This document shows positions 1 to 10,270 of a stretch of 64,000 nucleotides of DNA, in pieces (position 1 is the first letter of the stretch; each line of letters starts with the position of its first letter). The notes under the pieces are model-generated. The model saw nothing but the letters and a program-made list of their open reading frames with translations. It did not search any database and was not told where the DNA came from. Source of the DNA: Diphasiastrum complanatum (lineage: Eukaryota > Streptophyta > Lycopodiopsida > Lycopodiales > Lycopodiaceae). Made by a program: the position numbers and the translations under genes. The stretch spans positions 6,448,852 to 6,512,851 of the forward strand of contig CM055103.1 of NCBI GenBank assembly GCA_029204225.1, written 5' to 3'.

Positions 1-540
1 GTCACTCAACACAACAATCACATTCATACATCAGTACTTGAACTAAATGCATGAAGATGGAGCATGGAAGGAAATGGAAGTAGAATGATTTTCAATTCAT
101 AAAGCAACCACATTTCAATACATATACATGCTTTGAAACTCGTGGAGGAGGCCTCTATCTATACCGACGAGCTGGTGAACCCAATTCTATCATTTTTTGG
201 ATTCCACCTCTTAAAACTGAGTGAACCCCAATCTATAAAGATTTGAGTTCCACCTCTTACCTGATAATAGGAGGCCTCTTTATTTAAAAAAAAACATAAG
301 TTAAGTTGAGGTAGTCTAAATTCCTAGCTCCCACATGGCTATCCATCTTTCGAGAATTACCATGGGGCTCACAATTGTACATTTTAGCCTAGCACTAATA
401 TTTATCATGCTCTTAGACTCGGCTCTCAACTTCATCTCTGCTAGAAGCTCTTTTGAGTGGAGAGGCTTTGCATTGACACCTTGGGGCATGGCATCAGCTA
501 ATGTGAAAGATTCAACTATTTTGGTCATATTTGTTATATT
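1..540. other. Unassigned AT-rich segment
   Basis: No gene can be supported here. A 70-codon minus-strand reading frame (316-528) has a plausible amino-acid composition and may be the end of a decayed element ORF, but it matches no domain I recognise. A short duplicated phrase about cctcttaaaactga / cctcttacctga occurs near 205-260. Confidence 0.4.
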
Positions 541-1160
541 TCCATATTTGGCAAATGGAGGCCAACTTTGGATTATAGGAGACAGTTAAATCTATTGAAA
601 TTTAGATGGATTGCTGATTTATTGCATGTGATGTTAGAAATGGGGCTATTAACTCATTCAAGTTACTGCAATACTCTGGATTGAGTTATGGATGTCTGAA
701 ACTTGATGGATCTCCTAGAGATTTTGATTGCTTGAATTGTAGTATTTTAGAATATTTGGATATTCTAAGAATATTTATACCAAGAAGCATTATTATCTAC
801 AAGAAATTGTGGATATATCAGAAAAATGAAATTTTTTTGGCTTTTGGACTTGATCTCAGAAATAAAGAGTTACTTCGCCCAAGGATTCATGTAATTGGAG
901 TTACATGATGGTGATGAACTTTTATTTGGGGAAGATCAGCCCGTTTGGAAGATTTATAGCTTAGTGTATCTTTGGATTTTGAGTAATTACTCTTGTATAG
1001 AGACAAGCAATTGAAGAATTGTTGCATCTTTGAGTATTTATTCAAATGGAAAGATCGGACTAAGGATAATGATTCCTGGATAAAAGTTGAAAGCTTAAGG
1101 AATAATTTCATGTCTTCTTTTTCTTGTTCTGAGGATAGAATCAGTTTAAGGGAGGAAGAA
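541..1160 (+). mobile_element. Ty3/gypsy family G2, copy 1: 3' end of internal region
   Basis: This stretch is a diverged direct repeat of 54846-55426: long runs align by eye, for example the phrase around gaaatggggct(a/g)ttaactcatt and the one around atattctaagaatattt. Both copies end in the same polypurine tract and then enter an LTR. It is therefore the distal internal part of an LTR retrotransposon. No long ORF survives. The second copy carries a Ty3/gypsy reverse-transcriptase remnant upstream, which supplies the family assignment. Confidence 0.75.
1148..1160 (+). promoter_or_regulatory. Polypurine tract of G2 copy 1
   Basis: The 13-base all-purine run AAGGGAGGAAGAA immediately precedes the TGT that opens the LTR at 1161. 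The same tract sits in the same place in copy 2 (55414-55426). This is the expected plus-strand primer site. Confidence 0.8.
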
Positions 1161-1611
1161 TGTCATGGCCATATCCTGTTAAGGACATGGAATTGTCCTA
1201 ATATGGAAGACCGACCCTCTGGTGTTCGAGATTATCGGTCACGCTGAGATTTAATTCCATGTCAAGGCCTCTTTGTGACATAACCTTGAGAGGCCCCAGA
1301 CACTCTAATTGAGACATATGGAGTAGTGCATGTACGTGTGACGGATATGGGTAGGAGGAATGCATGAAGAGATGTGACATTTTTATAGTTGGCCTGCATG
1401 GGGATTGCATGGGTTCATGCACATGAGTCTACTCTCTATATATTGAGGTAGGGATTCTCATCTTGACAACTTGGGTTCAGTTTACTTGCTCTCTTCTCCT
1501 CTTGCTTTCATATGGCATGGCTTGGGGGCTGGTTGGGTGGTTTGGCTCCATAGTCTCTCTTGTTGTGTTCTCCTATCCTCATCTTAGGAGTTCTCCCTAG
1601 TGGTCTTTACA
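1161..1611 (+). repeat. LTR of gypsy family G2, copy 1 (451 bp, TGT...ACA)
   Basis: The left edge follows the polypurine tract. The right edge is where similarity to the 55427-55910 copy stops abruptly after tggtctttaca. Both copies share blocks such as gtagtgcatgtacgtgtgac and catggggattgcatgggttc. A TATA box (TATATATT, 1437-1444) sits about 275 bp in and is conserved at 55705-55712, so this is the probable element promoter. Compared with copy 2, this copy lacks about 36 bp near 1530. No 5' LTR is present in the window. Confidence 0.8.
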
Positions 1612-1617
1612 TTCTCA

Positions 1618-2034
1618 ATCTACTTTCATTTGTCAAGAGAAGAGAAGTATGTTAATTCTATTCTAAAAAGATGTCATATGACAGATGCTAAATCTTGTGG
1701 TACACCAATGGAGTCAAATGTAAAGCTCACTATAAGAGGTAATGAAAGATTTTTCGAGGACATTACTCTCTATAGGAAGATAGTTGGTTCACTCATATAT
1801 CTAACCATCACAAGGCCTAATATTAGCTATTTTGTTGGTAGATCAAGTCAATTTATGCATGATCCTAATGTGGAGCATTGTTAGCTAGGCAAGAGACTAT
1901 TGAGGTACATCTCGAGTTCTAGGGATTTTGGCATTGTTTATGGAGGATCATCACCTAACTTGTATGGATTTTCAGATTCAGACTTTGCTAGAGATCAAAT
2001 GGATAGGAAATCTATAAGTTCTCATGTTATTTGG
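1618..2034 (+). pseudogene. Ty1/copia reverse transcriptase C-terminus and start of RNase H
   Basis: The translation runs through the copia connection region: KYVNSILKRCHM, a GTPM motif, YRKIVGSLIYLTITRPNISY, then after a stop at 1882 LLRYISSSRDFGIVY and a GFSDSDFA stretch holding the first RNase H acidic residue. It stops at SHV, where a conserved glycine-serine box should follow. The next base begins an integrase fragment from an earlier part of pol, so this is a truncated piece joined to another copy. One in-frame TAG is visible. Confidence 0.85.
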
Positions 2035-2035
2035 T

Positions 2036-3660
2036 GATGCAAAGTACTTCATTACGTTTATTAATGACTTCAGCAAGTTTGCTATAGTATACTTTATTCG
2101 TACCAAATCTACAGCTTTCGAGAAATTTGTTGAGTATATGAATTGGGCTTAGAAGCAGACATGCAATAAGCTGAAGCAAATTTGCACAGATCATGGAGGT
2201 GAGTACATTTCCAACGAATTCAAAGCTTGCTATACTGATCGAGGTATTATGCACATAAAGACTGCATCTTACACACCTCAGCACAATGGAATAGTTGAAC
2301 AAAGGAATCGTACACTGATGGAAACTGCAAGGTGTATGATGGCTCATGCGAAGGCACCAAAACAGTTGTGGGTAGAAGCAGTGGCTACATCAAATTATCT
2401 TTAGAATCGTATTTTGAAATCTCGAATACCAGATAAAACTCCTCATGAGATATGGTGGAAATCGAAGCCAAATCTTGCACATGTTCGGACATTTGGATGC
2501 GCAGTGTATATGCACATACCAGATAAACTGAGAAAGAAACTCGATGAAAAGACAGAATAAGATTTTCTAGTAGGATTCGAGTTACATTAATCATATTATC
2601 GTGTTTATGTATAAGAAACTGGCAAGATAAAAGCTGTTTGAGATGTTAAATTTGATGAGACGAAATACATAGCATACAATGATCTAGTCGGCTATGAAAT
2701 TCTCAAAAATTATTATGAGCTACCAATGACAACAGAAAATAAAAAAGTAGAAGATGAAAGAGAGCTACCAATTTTAGAGGGAGGTCAAGATCAAGTGCCT
2801 GACAAACTCGAATCGCCAACTCGAATTCTAGTAGAAAAGCTCAAATCAGAATCAAACTCGAAACCCGCTGAATCGAACTCGAAACCACATGTGAGAAGAT
2901 CTAATAGACAATGAAAATCACCAGAAAGATATGGTTAGGATGTTTTTAATACAACGAATTTTGTAGATTCTCTAACGAACCTCAAACATTCGAGAATGCT
3001 GTAGATGGACCAAAAAAAAATCTTTGGATTCAGGCAATGGAGGATGAAAGGTCACCCATGTATAAGAACAATATATGGACACTTGCACCTATACTTGATG
3101 GCAAAAAACTAGTCAAGTGCAAGTGGATCTACAAGATCAAAATAGGTCCTGATGGAGAAAACATCATATACAAGACACGGTTAGTTGCTAAAGGATTTTC
3201 ACAGAAGTATGGGATCGACTACATTGATACTTTCTCACCGGTAGTCAAACATACATCAATTTGCTTGTTATTCACGTATGGAGTGGCTCATGATCTGAAA
3301 ATCCATATTGTGGATGAGAAAACTGCTTTCCTACACCAAAATTGGAAGAAGACTTATTCATGGACCAACCACTTGTTTTGTAAGCCAAAAATATCAAGAA
3401 TACGGATGTCACATGAATAAAAGCATTTATGGTCTGAAACAAATAGCGAGACAATGGTATAGAAAGAAGGATGAAGCACCATGTTCCATAGGCTTCAAAC
3501 CTCTATTTATTGAATCAAATGTCTATATCAAGCATGTCCAAAATGAAATAATTATTCTAGCTGTTTATGTTGATGACACGCTTATCTTCTCAAGAAGAGA
3601 TGAGTTAATTTCAGAGGTCAAAAGAGACATTTCTGAAATATTTGAGATCGCTGAAAGTAG
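2036..3660 (+). pseudogene. Ty1/copia integrase to reverse transcriptase fragment (C1)
   Basis: The fragment opens inside the integrase core (FITFINDFSKFAIVYF). It keeps the second catalytic Asp (CTDHGGEYI, about 2190) and the Glu (NGIVEQRNRTL, about 2290). The linker follows, then reverse transcriptase from about 3010: KWIYKIKIGPDGE, LVAKGFSQKYGIDY, a shifted IYGLKQ box near 3430, and the catalytic YVDD at about 3566-3577. Stops occur near 2150, 2402, 2558, 2590, 2912 and 2935, and frame changes near 3345. It ends within RT at about 3655. The piece is dead but lightly decayed. Confidence 0.88.
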
Positions 3661-3866
3661 AATTTGCCCATGATCATTGCTTTGTGAAGGATGTGAACCA
3701 AAAGTTCAAAGTCATTGCGGATGGTATAAGGGAGCCCAACACTAAATTGTACAGGTTGAATGCTACAATCAAGGGACAACATGGACTTATCTCGTCCATT
3801 CCCTCGCAAATTGACATAAAAGGCTTGGTCATTTGAACCTAGGAAGCCTTAGCTCAAAGATCAAGT
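3645..3866 (+). pseudogene. Ty1/copia protease / pre-integrase fragment
   Basis: Downstream of the truncated RT the translation changes to a GAG-pre-integrase-like stretch: HDHCFVKDVNQKFKV, GIREPNTKLYRLNA, and in a shifted frame HLNLGSLS, which corresponds to the end of the usual LGHLN-type box. Pre-integrase lies upstream of integrase in a copia pol. Finding it after the RT shows a third separate piece or a rearrangement. Confidence 0.6.
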
Positions 3867-4673
3867 GCTCCAAGAAGATCCACAAAGGCACGGGCCGAGC
3901 CTTCAAGGCTCACTTATCTTGGCAAAGGTAATCAAGGGGAAGATTCTCAACCATTCACTTTCAACACTTTTCTTACTTCAATGCTTGATGAACCATTTTG
4001 CTATGAGATCGACATGAGGGAAACCGAGGCATGCTATGAGAACTACATGAGGCAACTTGAGGGCTTCATCAAGAAGGAAGTTGAAGATAAGATGTGTACT
4101 GACTCATTTGAGAACAAGTTTTTATGTCTTAGTGATCTAAAAATTGATATGAACCAATTAAGAGTAAATTGGTTGTTTGATCAAATGAGTGCTCTCGGAT
4201 TTTGGAAGAGCAAGAATGAGTTCATCACTCATTGTTTTGAAATATGTGTTTTTTCATTTGGAGAGGCAAATTGTAAGCTTCTTATGAGAATAAGTGAAAC
4301 ATCCTTGAAGGACACTTATATCCATAAGCAAGTATGTAGCCTCATAAAGTTCAAGATCACTTGTGATTACAAGATTAGGAAAATCATGCTTACTTTTGAT
4401 GGTTTGTAGACTAGTCATTTTAGCATGATAAATCTTGGTAATATTAGCAAGTACATGTTTTGTGATCTTGATCAATGTGATTTTCACAAGACATGGAGAC
4501 ATCAGATTTCCTTCAAAGAGAAGCATCAAGATCAAGGAGGAGCAAGTTCTAAATTCATGCATCTTCACTCGACATGGAAGAAATCAAGTGCAAAGGTGCA
4601 AGGAAGAATCAAGACTCTTCAATTCATCTTGGAGGAGATCAAGATCAAAGAAGCTCTATCTTGGATATGGTGA
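3843..4673 (+). pseudogene. Orphan gag-like ORF, family X copy 1
   Basis: One reading frame is open for about 277 codons with a single in-frame TAG at 4407-4409; the first methionine is at 3981. The product is charged and Cys/Trp-containing, with no pol motifs. It aligns with the minus-strand copy at 40971-41362: NWLFDQMSALGFWKSKNE matches QWLCHQMYALGSCKSKNE, CKLLMRISE matches CKLLMRLSE, DYKIRKIM matches DYKIRFIM, and a C-terminal CDLD...W block matches. In the other copy this block reads like a degenerate CCHC zinc knuckle. The ORF lies about 100 bp before a polypurine tract and LTR. A gag-like protein of a non-autonomous element is my best guess; I do not recognise the family. Confidence 0.6.
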
Positions 4674-4766
4674 TAGATCATGTCATCATCTTTAGGGGCT
4701 CATTAGATGTTAAGATCAGTTCTTAGAATTGTATATAGATACATTATTGTTTCCAAGGCTAGATTT

Positions 4767-4775
4767 GAGGAGGAG
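4767..4775 (+). promoter_or_regulatory. Polypurine tract of element X copy 1
   Basis: The run gaggaggag directly precedes TGTGAAAAAT. The same arrangement occurs on the minus strand at 40783 (gaggag then TGTGAAAAAT) and at 61830 (gaggaggag then TGTTGAAAT). Confidence 0.65.
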
Positions 4776-5300
4776 TGTGAAAAATAGCCTATTTTGCAAA
4801 TCTAGCCATGTAGAACATTGTAAATATTGTGTATAATTGGGTTCCACACATGTAAGGCCAATATGCCATGTGGCAACCCACTCCTAATAGAGGCTAGGTC
4901 AAATTTAGAGAGTTGGTCAAGTCCATTTATTAGTGATTCCTAGATTATAGGACCTACACCTAAAATTGTGGTGAGATTTTGACCAGTATCTACTTGGCAA
5001 TAGACTTAGGTTACACATTAGGGCAAGAAAGTTGAGTCTACTTCCTTATTACATGCTGGATTTTCACCTAACTTTGCAAAGGAAGTGAGTTTACTATGTA
5101 GCTTCATCTCTCCATAGTGAGAAGATAGATTATTTTTGGAGCACATTGGCAACTCTCATGTACATTGGTTTTTGATGATCCAAATGAAGCCAACACTTTG
5201 AACACTTCAAACTCAGCTTGCAGGCCGTACTACAACCTGTAGTACACATGTGCCAACTCGGATTTATGTCTATGATTTGCATTTCCATTATCACTGTTTG
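4776..5300 (+). repeat. Probable LTR of element X copy 1 (right edge not resolved)
   Basis: It starts TGTGAAAAAT after the polypurine tract and contains a ttccacacatgt phrase like the ones in the LTRs at 40.7 and 61.8 kb. No clear CA terminus could be chosen, so the end is approximate. No gene is seen in this interval. Confidence 0.45.
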
Positions 5301-5329
5301 TTGTTTGTGATCCTACCAATCTAGATCAA

Positions 5330-6107
5330 GTTTTTTGTAACTAGTTTTTTGATAGACTGGTAAGCAAGCACATAATAACTCTTGTGGATCATTTAAGATC
5401 CATTTTTGTTCCCCTAAGTACTGTACTTTCACAATAAGGAACAACATAAAACATAAGTGTGCTTTGAAAAGTATAAGAGTTAACTTCAACACACAAAGGT
5501 ACATGAGTTGGAACAGGAGTGGCATGAATATGAGACACAACACAAGTGCCAAGCAAAAAATCTACTCTTTAAGTGTCAACAAAAGTAGTAAACTCTTTAT
5601 CGGTGGTATGAACATATAGATGAAGATGGTTGTGGTTGCTAGCCCAAGTGGCATAGGCAAGGTGAGTTGAGACATTCGATAAAATGAGGAAGAATGGGAG
5701 CTTCATTAAAATAAATCTTATATTTGAGATTCTCAAAATCATCAAGTGAAGGTAAATAATTATTTGGCTGAGAAGATGGTCATTTGCAAATTTTGAACTT
5801 AAGTGGTTTGGACTTTTAAGCATTAAAACAAAACATTTTGGTACACATGTCATGCATCTCTTCATTAGACTAATGATGAAAAATAACAAGACAAGGTGAA
5901 GGGCAAGAATGAGGGAATATTCTAGGTAACACTAAATGAACAAGATCGTATAGGAGAAAAACATGGGCTTGGTGTTAATTCATCATAATACTTGTGCCGA
6001 AGAATACTAGCAAGTGACATAGTCTGAGATAAAGATGTAACAACAAAAGAAGTAGGATCATAATGAAGGGCTCCCTCAAGGGCACCAATGTGAATCTTGA
6101 CCTTCAT
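5330..6107 (-). pseudogene. Decayed ORF of unknown family
   Basis: Joining neighbouring frames on the minus strand gives a coherent, protein-like series: from 6107 KIHIGALEGALHYDPTSF, a Ser/Pro-rich middle, then LPSLDDFENLKYKIYFNEAP, HLAYATWASNHNHLHLY, DKEFTTFVDT, THATPVP-like and VEVNSYTFQSTLMFY stretches. There are stops near 5925, 5569 and 5402 and at least one frameshift near 5680. Composition is unlike random AT-rich DNA (clustered H, W, Y, P). It has no polymerase, nuclease or protease motif that I recognise. It may be an accessory ORF of a mobile element or a host gene relic. Confidence 0.4.
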
Positions 6108-6584
6108 TCATGATCAATACAGAGCATAATTAGAGTATCATAGGGGCATGTGGCAATGACATCAATATTTTAATTGGCAAGCCTTTATTTGCTCCCTATC
6201 CTAGTTTGTTAGGCTAAGCATTCATACACACTTTATTATTCGACAATTTTCCCAATGAATTTTGGCAAATGGTGTTGGACTTGGCAAATTTAAAGAAGGG
6301 ACATCTTATGCTCGCCCTTCTTATACCAAGAAACATAAGTATATATGGCTCCCTTATTAGAGGACCTTCAAAGAGTCTGGCAAGAAATTGAAATGACCGA
6401 TGTCTCAAGACTGCGTAGATAAGGAGATTTGGAAATTTAGGAGGCCTTGATGTGGGCTACGCATGACTTTCTTGGGTAATCAGACACTTCCAAAAAAGCG
6501 ACACTTTTTGCGAAAAAGATGAAAAAAATGACACTGCATTTTTACATGCAATTTCTGACAGGCGACCAAAAGGGCAAAAAACTT
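6108..6584. other. No gene recognised
   Basis: A 64-codon minus-strand frame (6214-6408) is the only open stretch and resembles nothing known. The segment from about 6485 contains early, diverged units of the GACACT repeat described next. Confidence 0.4.
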
Positions 6585-6686
6585 GACACTGCAGTTTTAC
6601 ACTGGATACTACACAAGCAACACTGCAGATTTACACGGGATATTACACATGCGACACTCTGCAGAAATACATAGTATTCCATGTAC
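6585..6686 (+). repeat. Tandem repeat, about 34-bp unit, three copies
   Basis: Units start at about 6585, 6619 and 6652. Each carries (g/a)acact(ct)gcag followed by (t/a)ttacac and a ggat/ggga(t/a)actacacaagc-like tail. Weaker copies of the core gacact(gca) lie at 6485-6535. The array stops a few bases before the proposed LTR start at 6701. Confidence 0.65.
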
Positions 6687-6700
6687 AGACTGTCAACGTC

Positions 6701-7399
6701 TTCTTGCTCCAATAACAACTATCTAATTAGGCAGTTAATTAGTTGTTAAGTAATCTAGTAAATGTAAAGCTAGAATAATGCAAGATCTTCCAACTGCTAT
6801 AAATGTACATGAGCGATTGAAGACAAGTATAAATCAATCAGATTAGTGATCGAAGTCATTGTAAGTGTCATCATAAGTCATCTGTTAGAGATCTAACGAC
6901 CAGAACAGGTCTTACAGTAGCTAACTCCTTAGAGGTAGTGATCATAGAGAGAGAGAGAGAGATATATTCAAAACGTAGCCATTGTTTTGAATCTGTATGT
7001 AGGATCACACGCTTATCAGTGCGATTGTATTGTGATCTGATCGTTGTGTTTACAACTTATTATACAGATTTGCTATTGTTCTATATTCCTTTTGCATTCT
7101 TGTTGAATGATAACTCTCACTCCTCTTACACAAACACTATTTTTAGAGAATTGTATGGCTGTCTTTGACACCTAAATTGATTCTACATTCTCTCCATACC
7201 AGGTTATCAATATTAGAGGATTGCATGGCTGTCTCAGATGCCTAATTTTTCCACAATCTCTCTTCATATAGTCTACGACTCCTACGTTGATAATCCGATT
7301 CAACGCAAAGAACAGCTCATAAAATCCATTCTCTAAGTAATCCACGATCCTGCTATTTTCAAGAATTATTTGTTTCTTCAGTTGACATCAATCCAAACA
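6701..7399 (+). repeat. Probable 5' LTR of a Ty1/copia element (C0)
   Basis: The interval begins TGTCAAC and ends ...CAAACA ten bases before the first primer-site-like motif at 7410. It lies directly upstream of a copia gag start. It contains a short (GA)n run at 6943-6962. It also contains an internal near-tandem duplication (about 7139-7199 and 7209-7269, both with ttagag(a/g)attg(t/c)atggctgtct). Edges are inferred from TG/CA ends and primer-site position, because the matching LTR is not in the window. Confidence 0.5.
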
Positions 7400-7409
7400 T
7401 CAACCGAAG

Positions 7410-7496
7410 TGGTATCAAAACTGATAATTCACAATCCATCCGATCCCACTTAGTGGTATCAGAGCCCACAGAGAGCCATTAGATTGGTATCAGAGC
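7410..7496 (+). promoter_or_regulatory. Primer-binding site region (tRNA-iMet type), iterated
   Basis: TGGTATCAGAGC, complementary to the 3' end of plant initiator tRNA-Met, occurs at 7454-7465 and again at 7485-7496. A variant TGGTATCAAAAC is at 7410-7421. This is the classic Ty1/copia primer site, and one copy is normal. Confidence 0.8.
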
Positions 7497-7596
7497 TAAA
7501 AGTTTATTGGATTACTAGAGTCTAGGAATTATAATAGAACTTAACACATTTTTTGTTCTATAGAGCTGATTCATTGAGTTTGTGTTTTATCTCCGC

Positions 7597-7806
7597 TACT
7601 CGATCACAATAGAAGGTTCAACCTTAGAGATCTGCCTTATCAACAAATTCAATGGAGATGACTTCCACATGTGGAAGTTTAAAATGAAGATGATCATGAT
7701 CAAAAAAGAGTTATGGGGATACGTCAACGGTTCCATAGCCAAATTGTTCTGTTTGCTTCCTGTGATAAGAACTAATTCTCTGTGTTCGAATAAGAGGAAT
7801 CATTAG
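7597..7806 (+). pseudogene. Ty1/copia gag N-terminus (C0)
   Basis: After the primer sites the translation reads EGSTLEICLINKFNGDDFHM then WKFKMKMIMIKKELWGYVNG. This is the usual start of copia gag proteins (a F-x-G-x-N/D-(Y/F)-x-x-W box followed by K-M and L-W). The frame ends after about 70 codons at 7806 and sequence typical of the rest of gag is absent. The element is interrupted here, probably by the gypsy element whose primer site lies at 8119. Confidence 0.75.
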
Positions 7807-8118
7807 CCCGATTCTGTTTGATGAATCTATTTGCTAGTTGCTGACCAATCTGATTGCTTACTGTTATCCTATAGAAGATAAAGTAACCTTTATAATCACA
7901 GGCCTTGACCAAATCGTTTCACCATTAGTGTTTCTGATATCTTTGGATAACCAGATATGTCGCTGTAGTATTACACATCACATTCCATTCACCATCTTAC
8001 ATACACTTATCATACAAAAGAAGAGATTATTCTCTCTCTTGGAGAATGATCAAACCATTTATACTACTTGATTCATTGATTTTGTGGAAATCTATAACGA
8101 CTAGACCACCACATAATT
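7807..8118 (+). other. Segment between copia gag stub and gypsy primer site
   Basis: No gene is recognised. By position it should include the 5' LTR of the G1 element, or what is left of it, but without a 3' partner I cannot set its edges. Confidence 0.35.
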
Positions 8119-8137
8119 TGGTGCTGTTGCCGGGGAG
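8119..8137 (+). promoter_or_regulatory. Primer-binding site of gypsy G1 (tRNA-Asp type)
   Basis: TGGTGCTGTTGCCGGGGAG differs by two bases from the complement of the plant tRNA-Asp 3' end (TGGCGCCGTTGCCGGGGA), a primer used by Athila/Tat-type Ty3/gypsy elements. A closer copy of the same site is at 59808. Confidence 0.85.
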
Positions 8138-8202
8138 ATGAATTTCATCTTTTGTGATATTTTTAAGTGTATTAAGTCTAAGAATTTTTTTTCATGTAAT
8201 GA

Positions 8203-9456
8203 ATGCCAAGAACATACGCTTAAGCAACTATTGAACAGAAACATTTAGAGCATGCACAACGATTAGAAGCATATAAGAAATCTAGAGATTTGTATCTGCA
8301 AAATTTGCGAAATTTACCAGTTAGAGCAAGATTAACACCTGAAGCGTTTAACGATCTTCTAAACGCTACTACAACGTTTGTAGATTCATTTGAAAAAAGG
8401 TTCGTTAAAACACCAAGTTCTACAGACTCATCAGAATCAGATTTGTCTGATTCCACTTCCGGACCAAGTTCAGGATCAAAATCTTTTTTATCACAACCAT
8501 CATCTGAGCGTAGTCTATATCCTGGTCCTCCTAGTCCTTCTAGTTCACCACCTGATAATATGGTGAACCCAACACCACCCACATCTACCAAAATCAAATA
8601 AGTTTTTTAAGGGACCATCGTCTGAAGATGCGGACAATTATTTGTCTCAGTTTGAATCTATTACTATAGCAAATAAAGAACAGATAGACAAGGACAAAGT
8701 TAGAATTTTGCTAGGTCTTCTACGAAAGCAGGCTAGGATTTGGTACGGTCAATTAGTACCGGAAACAATTAATACTTGGAATGCCTTAAAAGTTGCATTT
8801 CTCAAGCAGTCTAGGGAGATGGGATACTCCACTAGATTGTTGGCATGGCTTAATTCTATTGAGAAAAAGCCAAAGGAATCGCTTAGAAAGTATACTTGTA
8901 GAGTAAAGAATTTAATAGGAAAATTAGGAGCCCAGTATCAAGTTCCTATGCAAAACAAATGGTTCTTGGGTGGCTTGCCTAAGAAAATGGATCGTTATTG
9001 TCGACAAGGATTGATGACCTCTTTAAAAGATGTCATTGCCTCTGCCGAAAATTACAAAACTTCTCGAATTTCTCGAAGACGGAGGAATGAGAGAAAAAGT
9101 AGCAAAAAGCATAAATCGAAACCTATAGAAGAATCTGAATCATCTACTGAGTCAAAATCAGAATTTAATTCAGCAAACGAGGAAGAGTCTTCATCTTATT
9201 CTTCTTCATTAGAAGAAGAATCATCTTATAGGAAATCAAAGAGTAGGAATTCAGATGAAAAAAAAGAATGGAGAAATCCGAAAAGATGGATCCATTAAGA
9301 AAAAGTGTTGAGTTATTAGCAAAAGAAATGAGTGATTTAAAAGTCCAGATGTCTGACATTAAAGCCAAATGGAAAAAAGTGAAGCTTAACGCCAATGTTT
9401 GGTGTATTGCTTGTGGGAAGAAAGGTCATTCTAAGACTAACTGTCCAAGTTTATAG
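8203..9456 (+). pseudogene. Ty3/gypsy G1 gag
   Basis: The likely start is ATG 8203, 66 bases after the primer site, giving MPRTYA before an early TAA (8221). A helix-forming N-terminus and a Ser/Pro-rich tract (8400-8600) follow. After a +1 shift near 8602 comes the retrotransposon gag domain: EDADNYLSQFESI, QARIWYGQLVPETINTWNAL, SLRKYTCRV and the GLP box near 8970. An acidic, Ser-rich linker leads to another shift near 9280, then a zinc knuckle C-IACGKKGHSKTN-C (about 9406-9450). This is the capsid/nucleocapsid precursor. Three or more lesions make it non-functional. Confidence 0.88.
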
Positions 9457-10270
9457 ACTAATTATTTAGAAGAAGAATTATTCTTCTGTCAGGTTAATAA
9501 TCATGAGGAGGTAGCTTATATCGCCACTCTTTCTAACCAAAAGAACATTATACCAAAACCATGTACTGGTCAATAGTACACTATTTTGCGTAGAGGAGGG
9601 ACAAGAGATTCCACTCCTCCACCCAGAGTAAGAGGTTCGTGCTACAATTGTGGAGCTCCGGTTCACTATTCTCCTGATTGTCCTGAACCTAGGCAGTCAG
9701 TAGGATATGTGCCGCTCTGTGCTAACTGTAAAGGAGAAGGGCATATCACTGCTGAATGTTCTCAGCCACAACAGCCGTGGTCTAAACCGAGGTTTGTGAA
9801 CTCGCCTAGAAAAGATGAGCTTCGGCCATCTAAAACTAACAATGACATGGTAGTTCAAAGCATAGAAGTAGAGTCCGAATCACAAGATCAAGACGATTCA
9901 TCAATGGCCTAATTTAGATGTAGAGATAATTAAAGTAACTACTAGAAGTAGTAAAGATTCTTCAACTTTTAAAGATAAAAATAAAACTAAGAAGACGAAA
10001 TCCGCGAAGAACGCGGCGATAGAAAAAGCGAAAGTCGCAGAACAGCCAGTAGAAATTTCTAATAGTAAAGTTTTAGACCTTGATAGGCCTACTGAAAAAC
10101 ATTATGATGTTGATATTAGTTCGGAAGCTAAAAAGCTTTTAGACGAAGAAACTAGAAAAGTTAAAAAAGTAACATTCTCAGATCCAATTATAAGTAGCGA
10201 GAAACCTAGAGATCTATCGCCACTTAGGCATCGTTCATATGATATGTGGAAGACCTTGTCTCCAGAATGT
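9457..10270 (+). pseudogene. Ty3/gypsy G1 gag C-terminus: two more zinc knuckles and charged linker
   Basis: In the frame of the preceding knuckle, after stops at 9454 and 9574, there are two further CCHC fingers: CYNCGAPVHYSPDC (about 9640) and CANCKGEGHITAEC (about 9718). The total of three is more than the one or two usual in plant gypsy gag. After a stop at 9910 the frame-2 translation WPNLDVEIIKVTTRSS leads into a Lys/Glu-rich linker open to 10278. Lys-rich linkers of this kind normally join nucleocapsid to protease. Confidence 0.8.

Noticed and set aside
8220-8597. 125-codon minus-strand frame opposite gag
   Set aside because: It is the shadow of the Ser/Pro-rich gag N-terminus on the plus strand.
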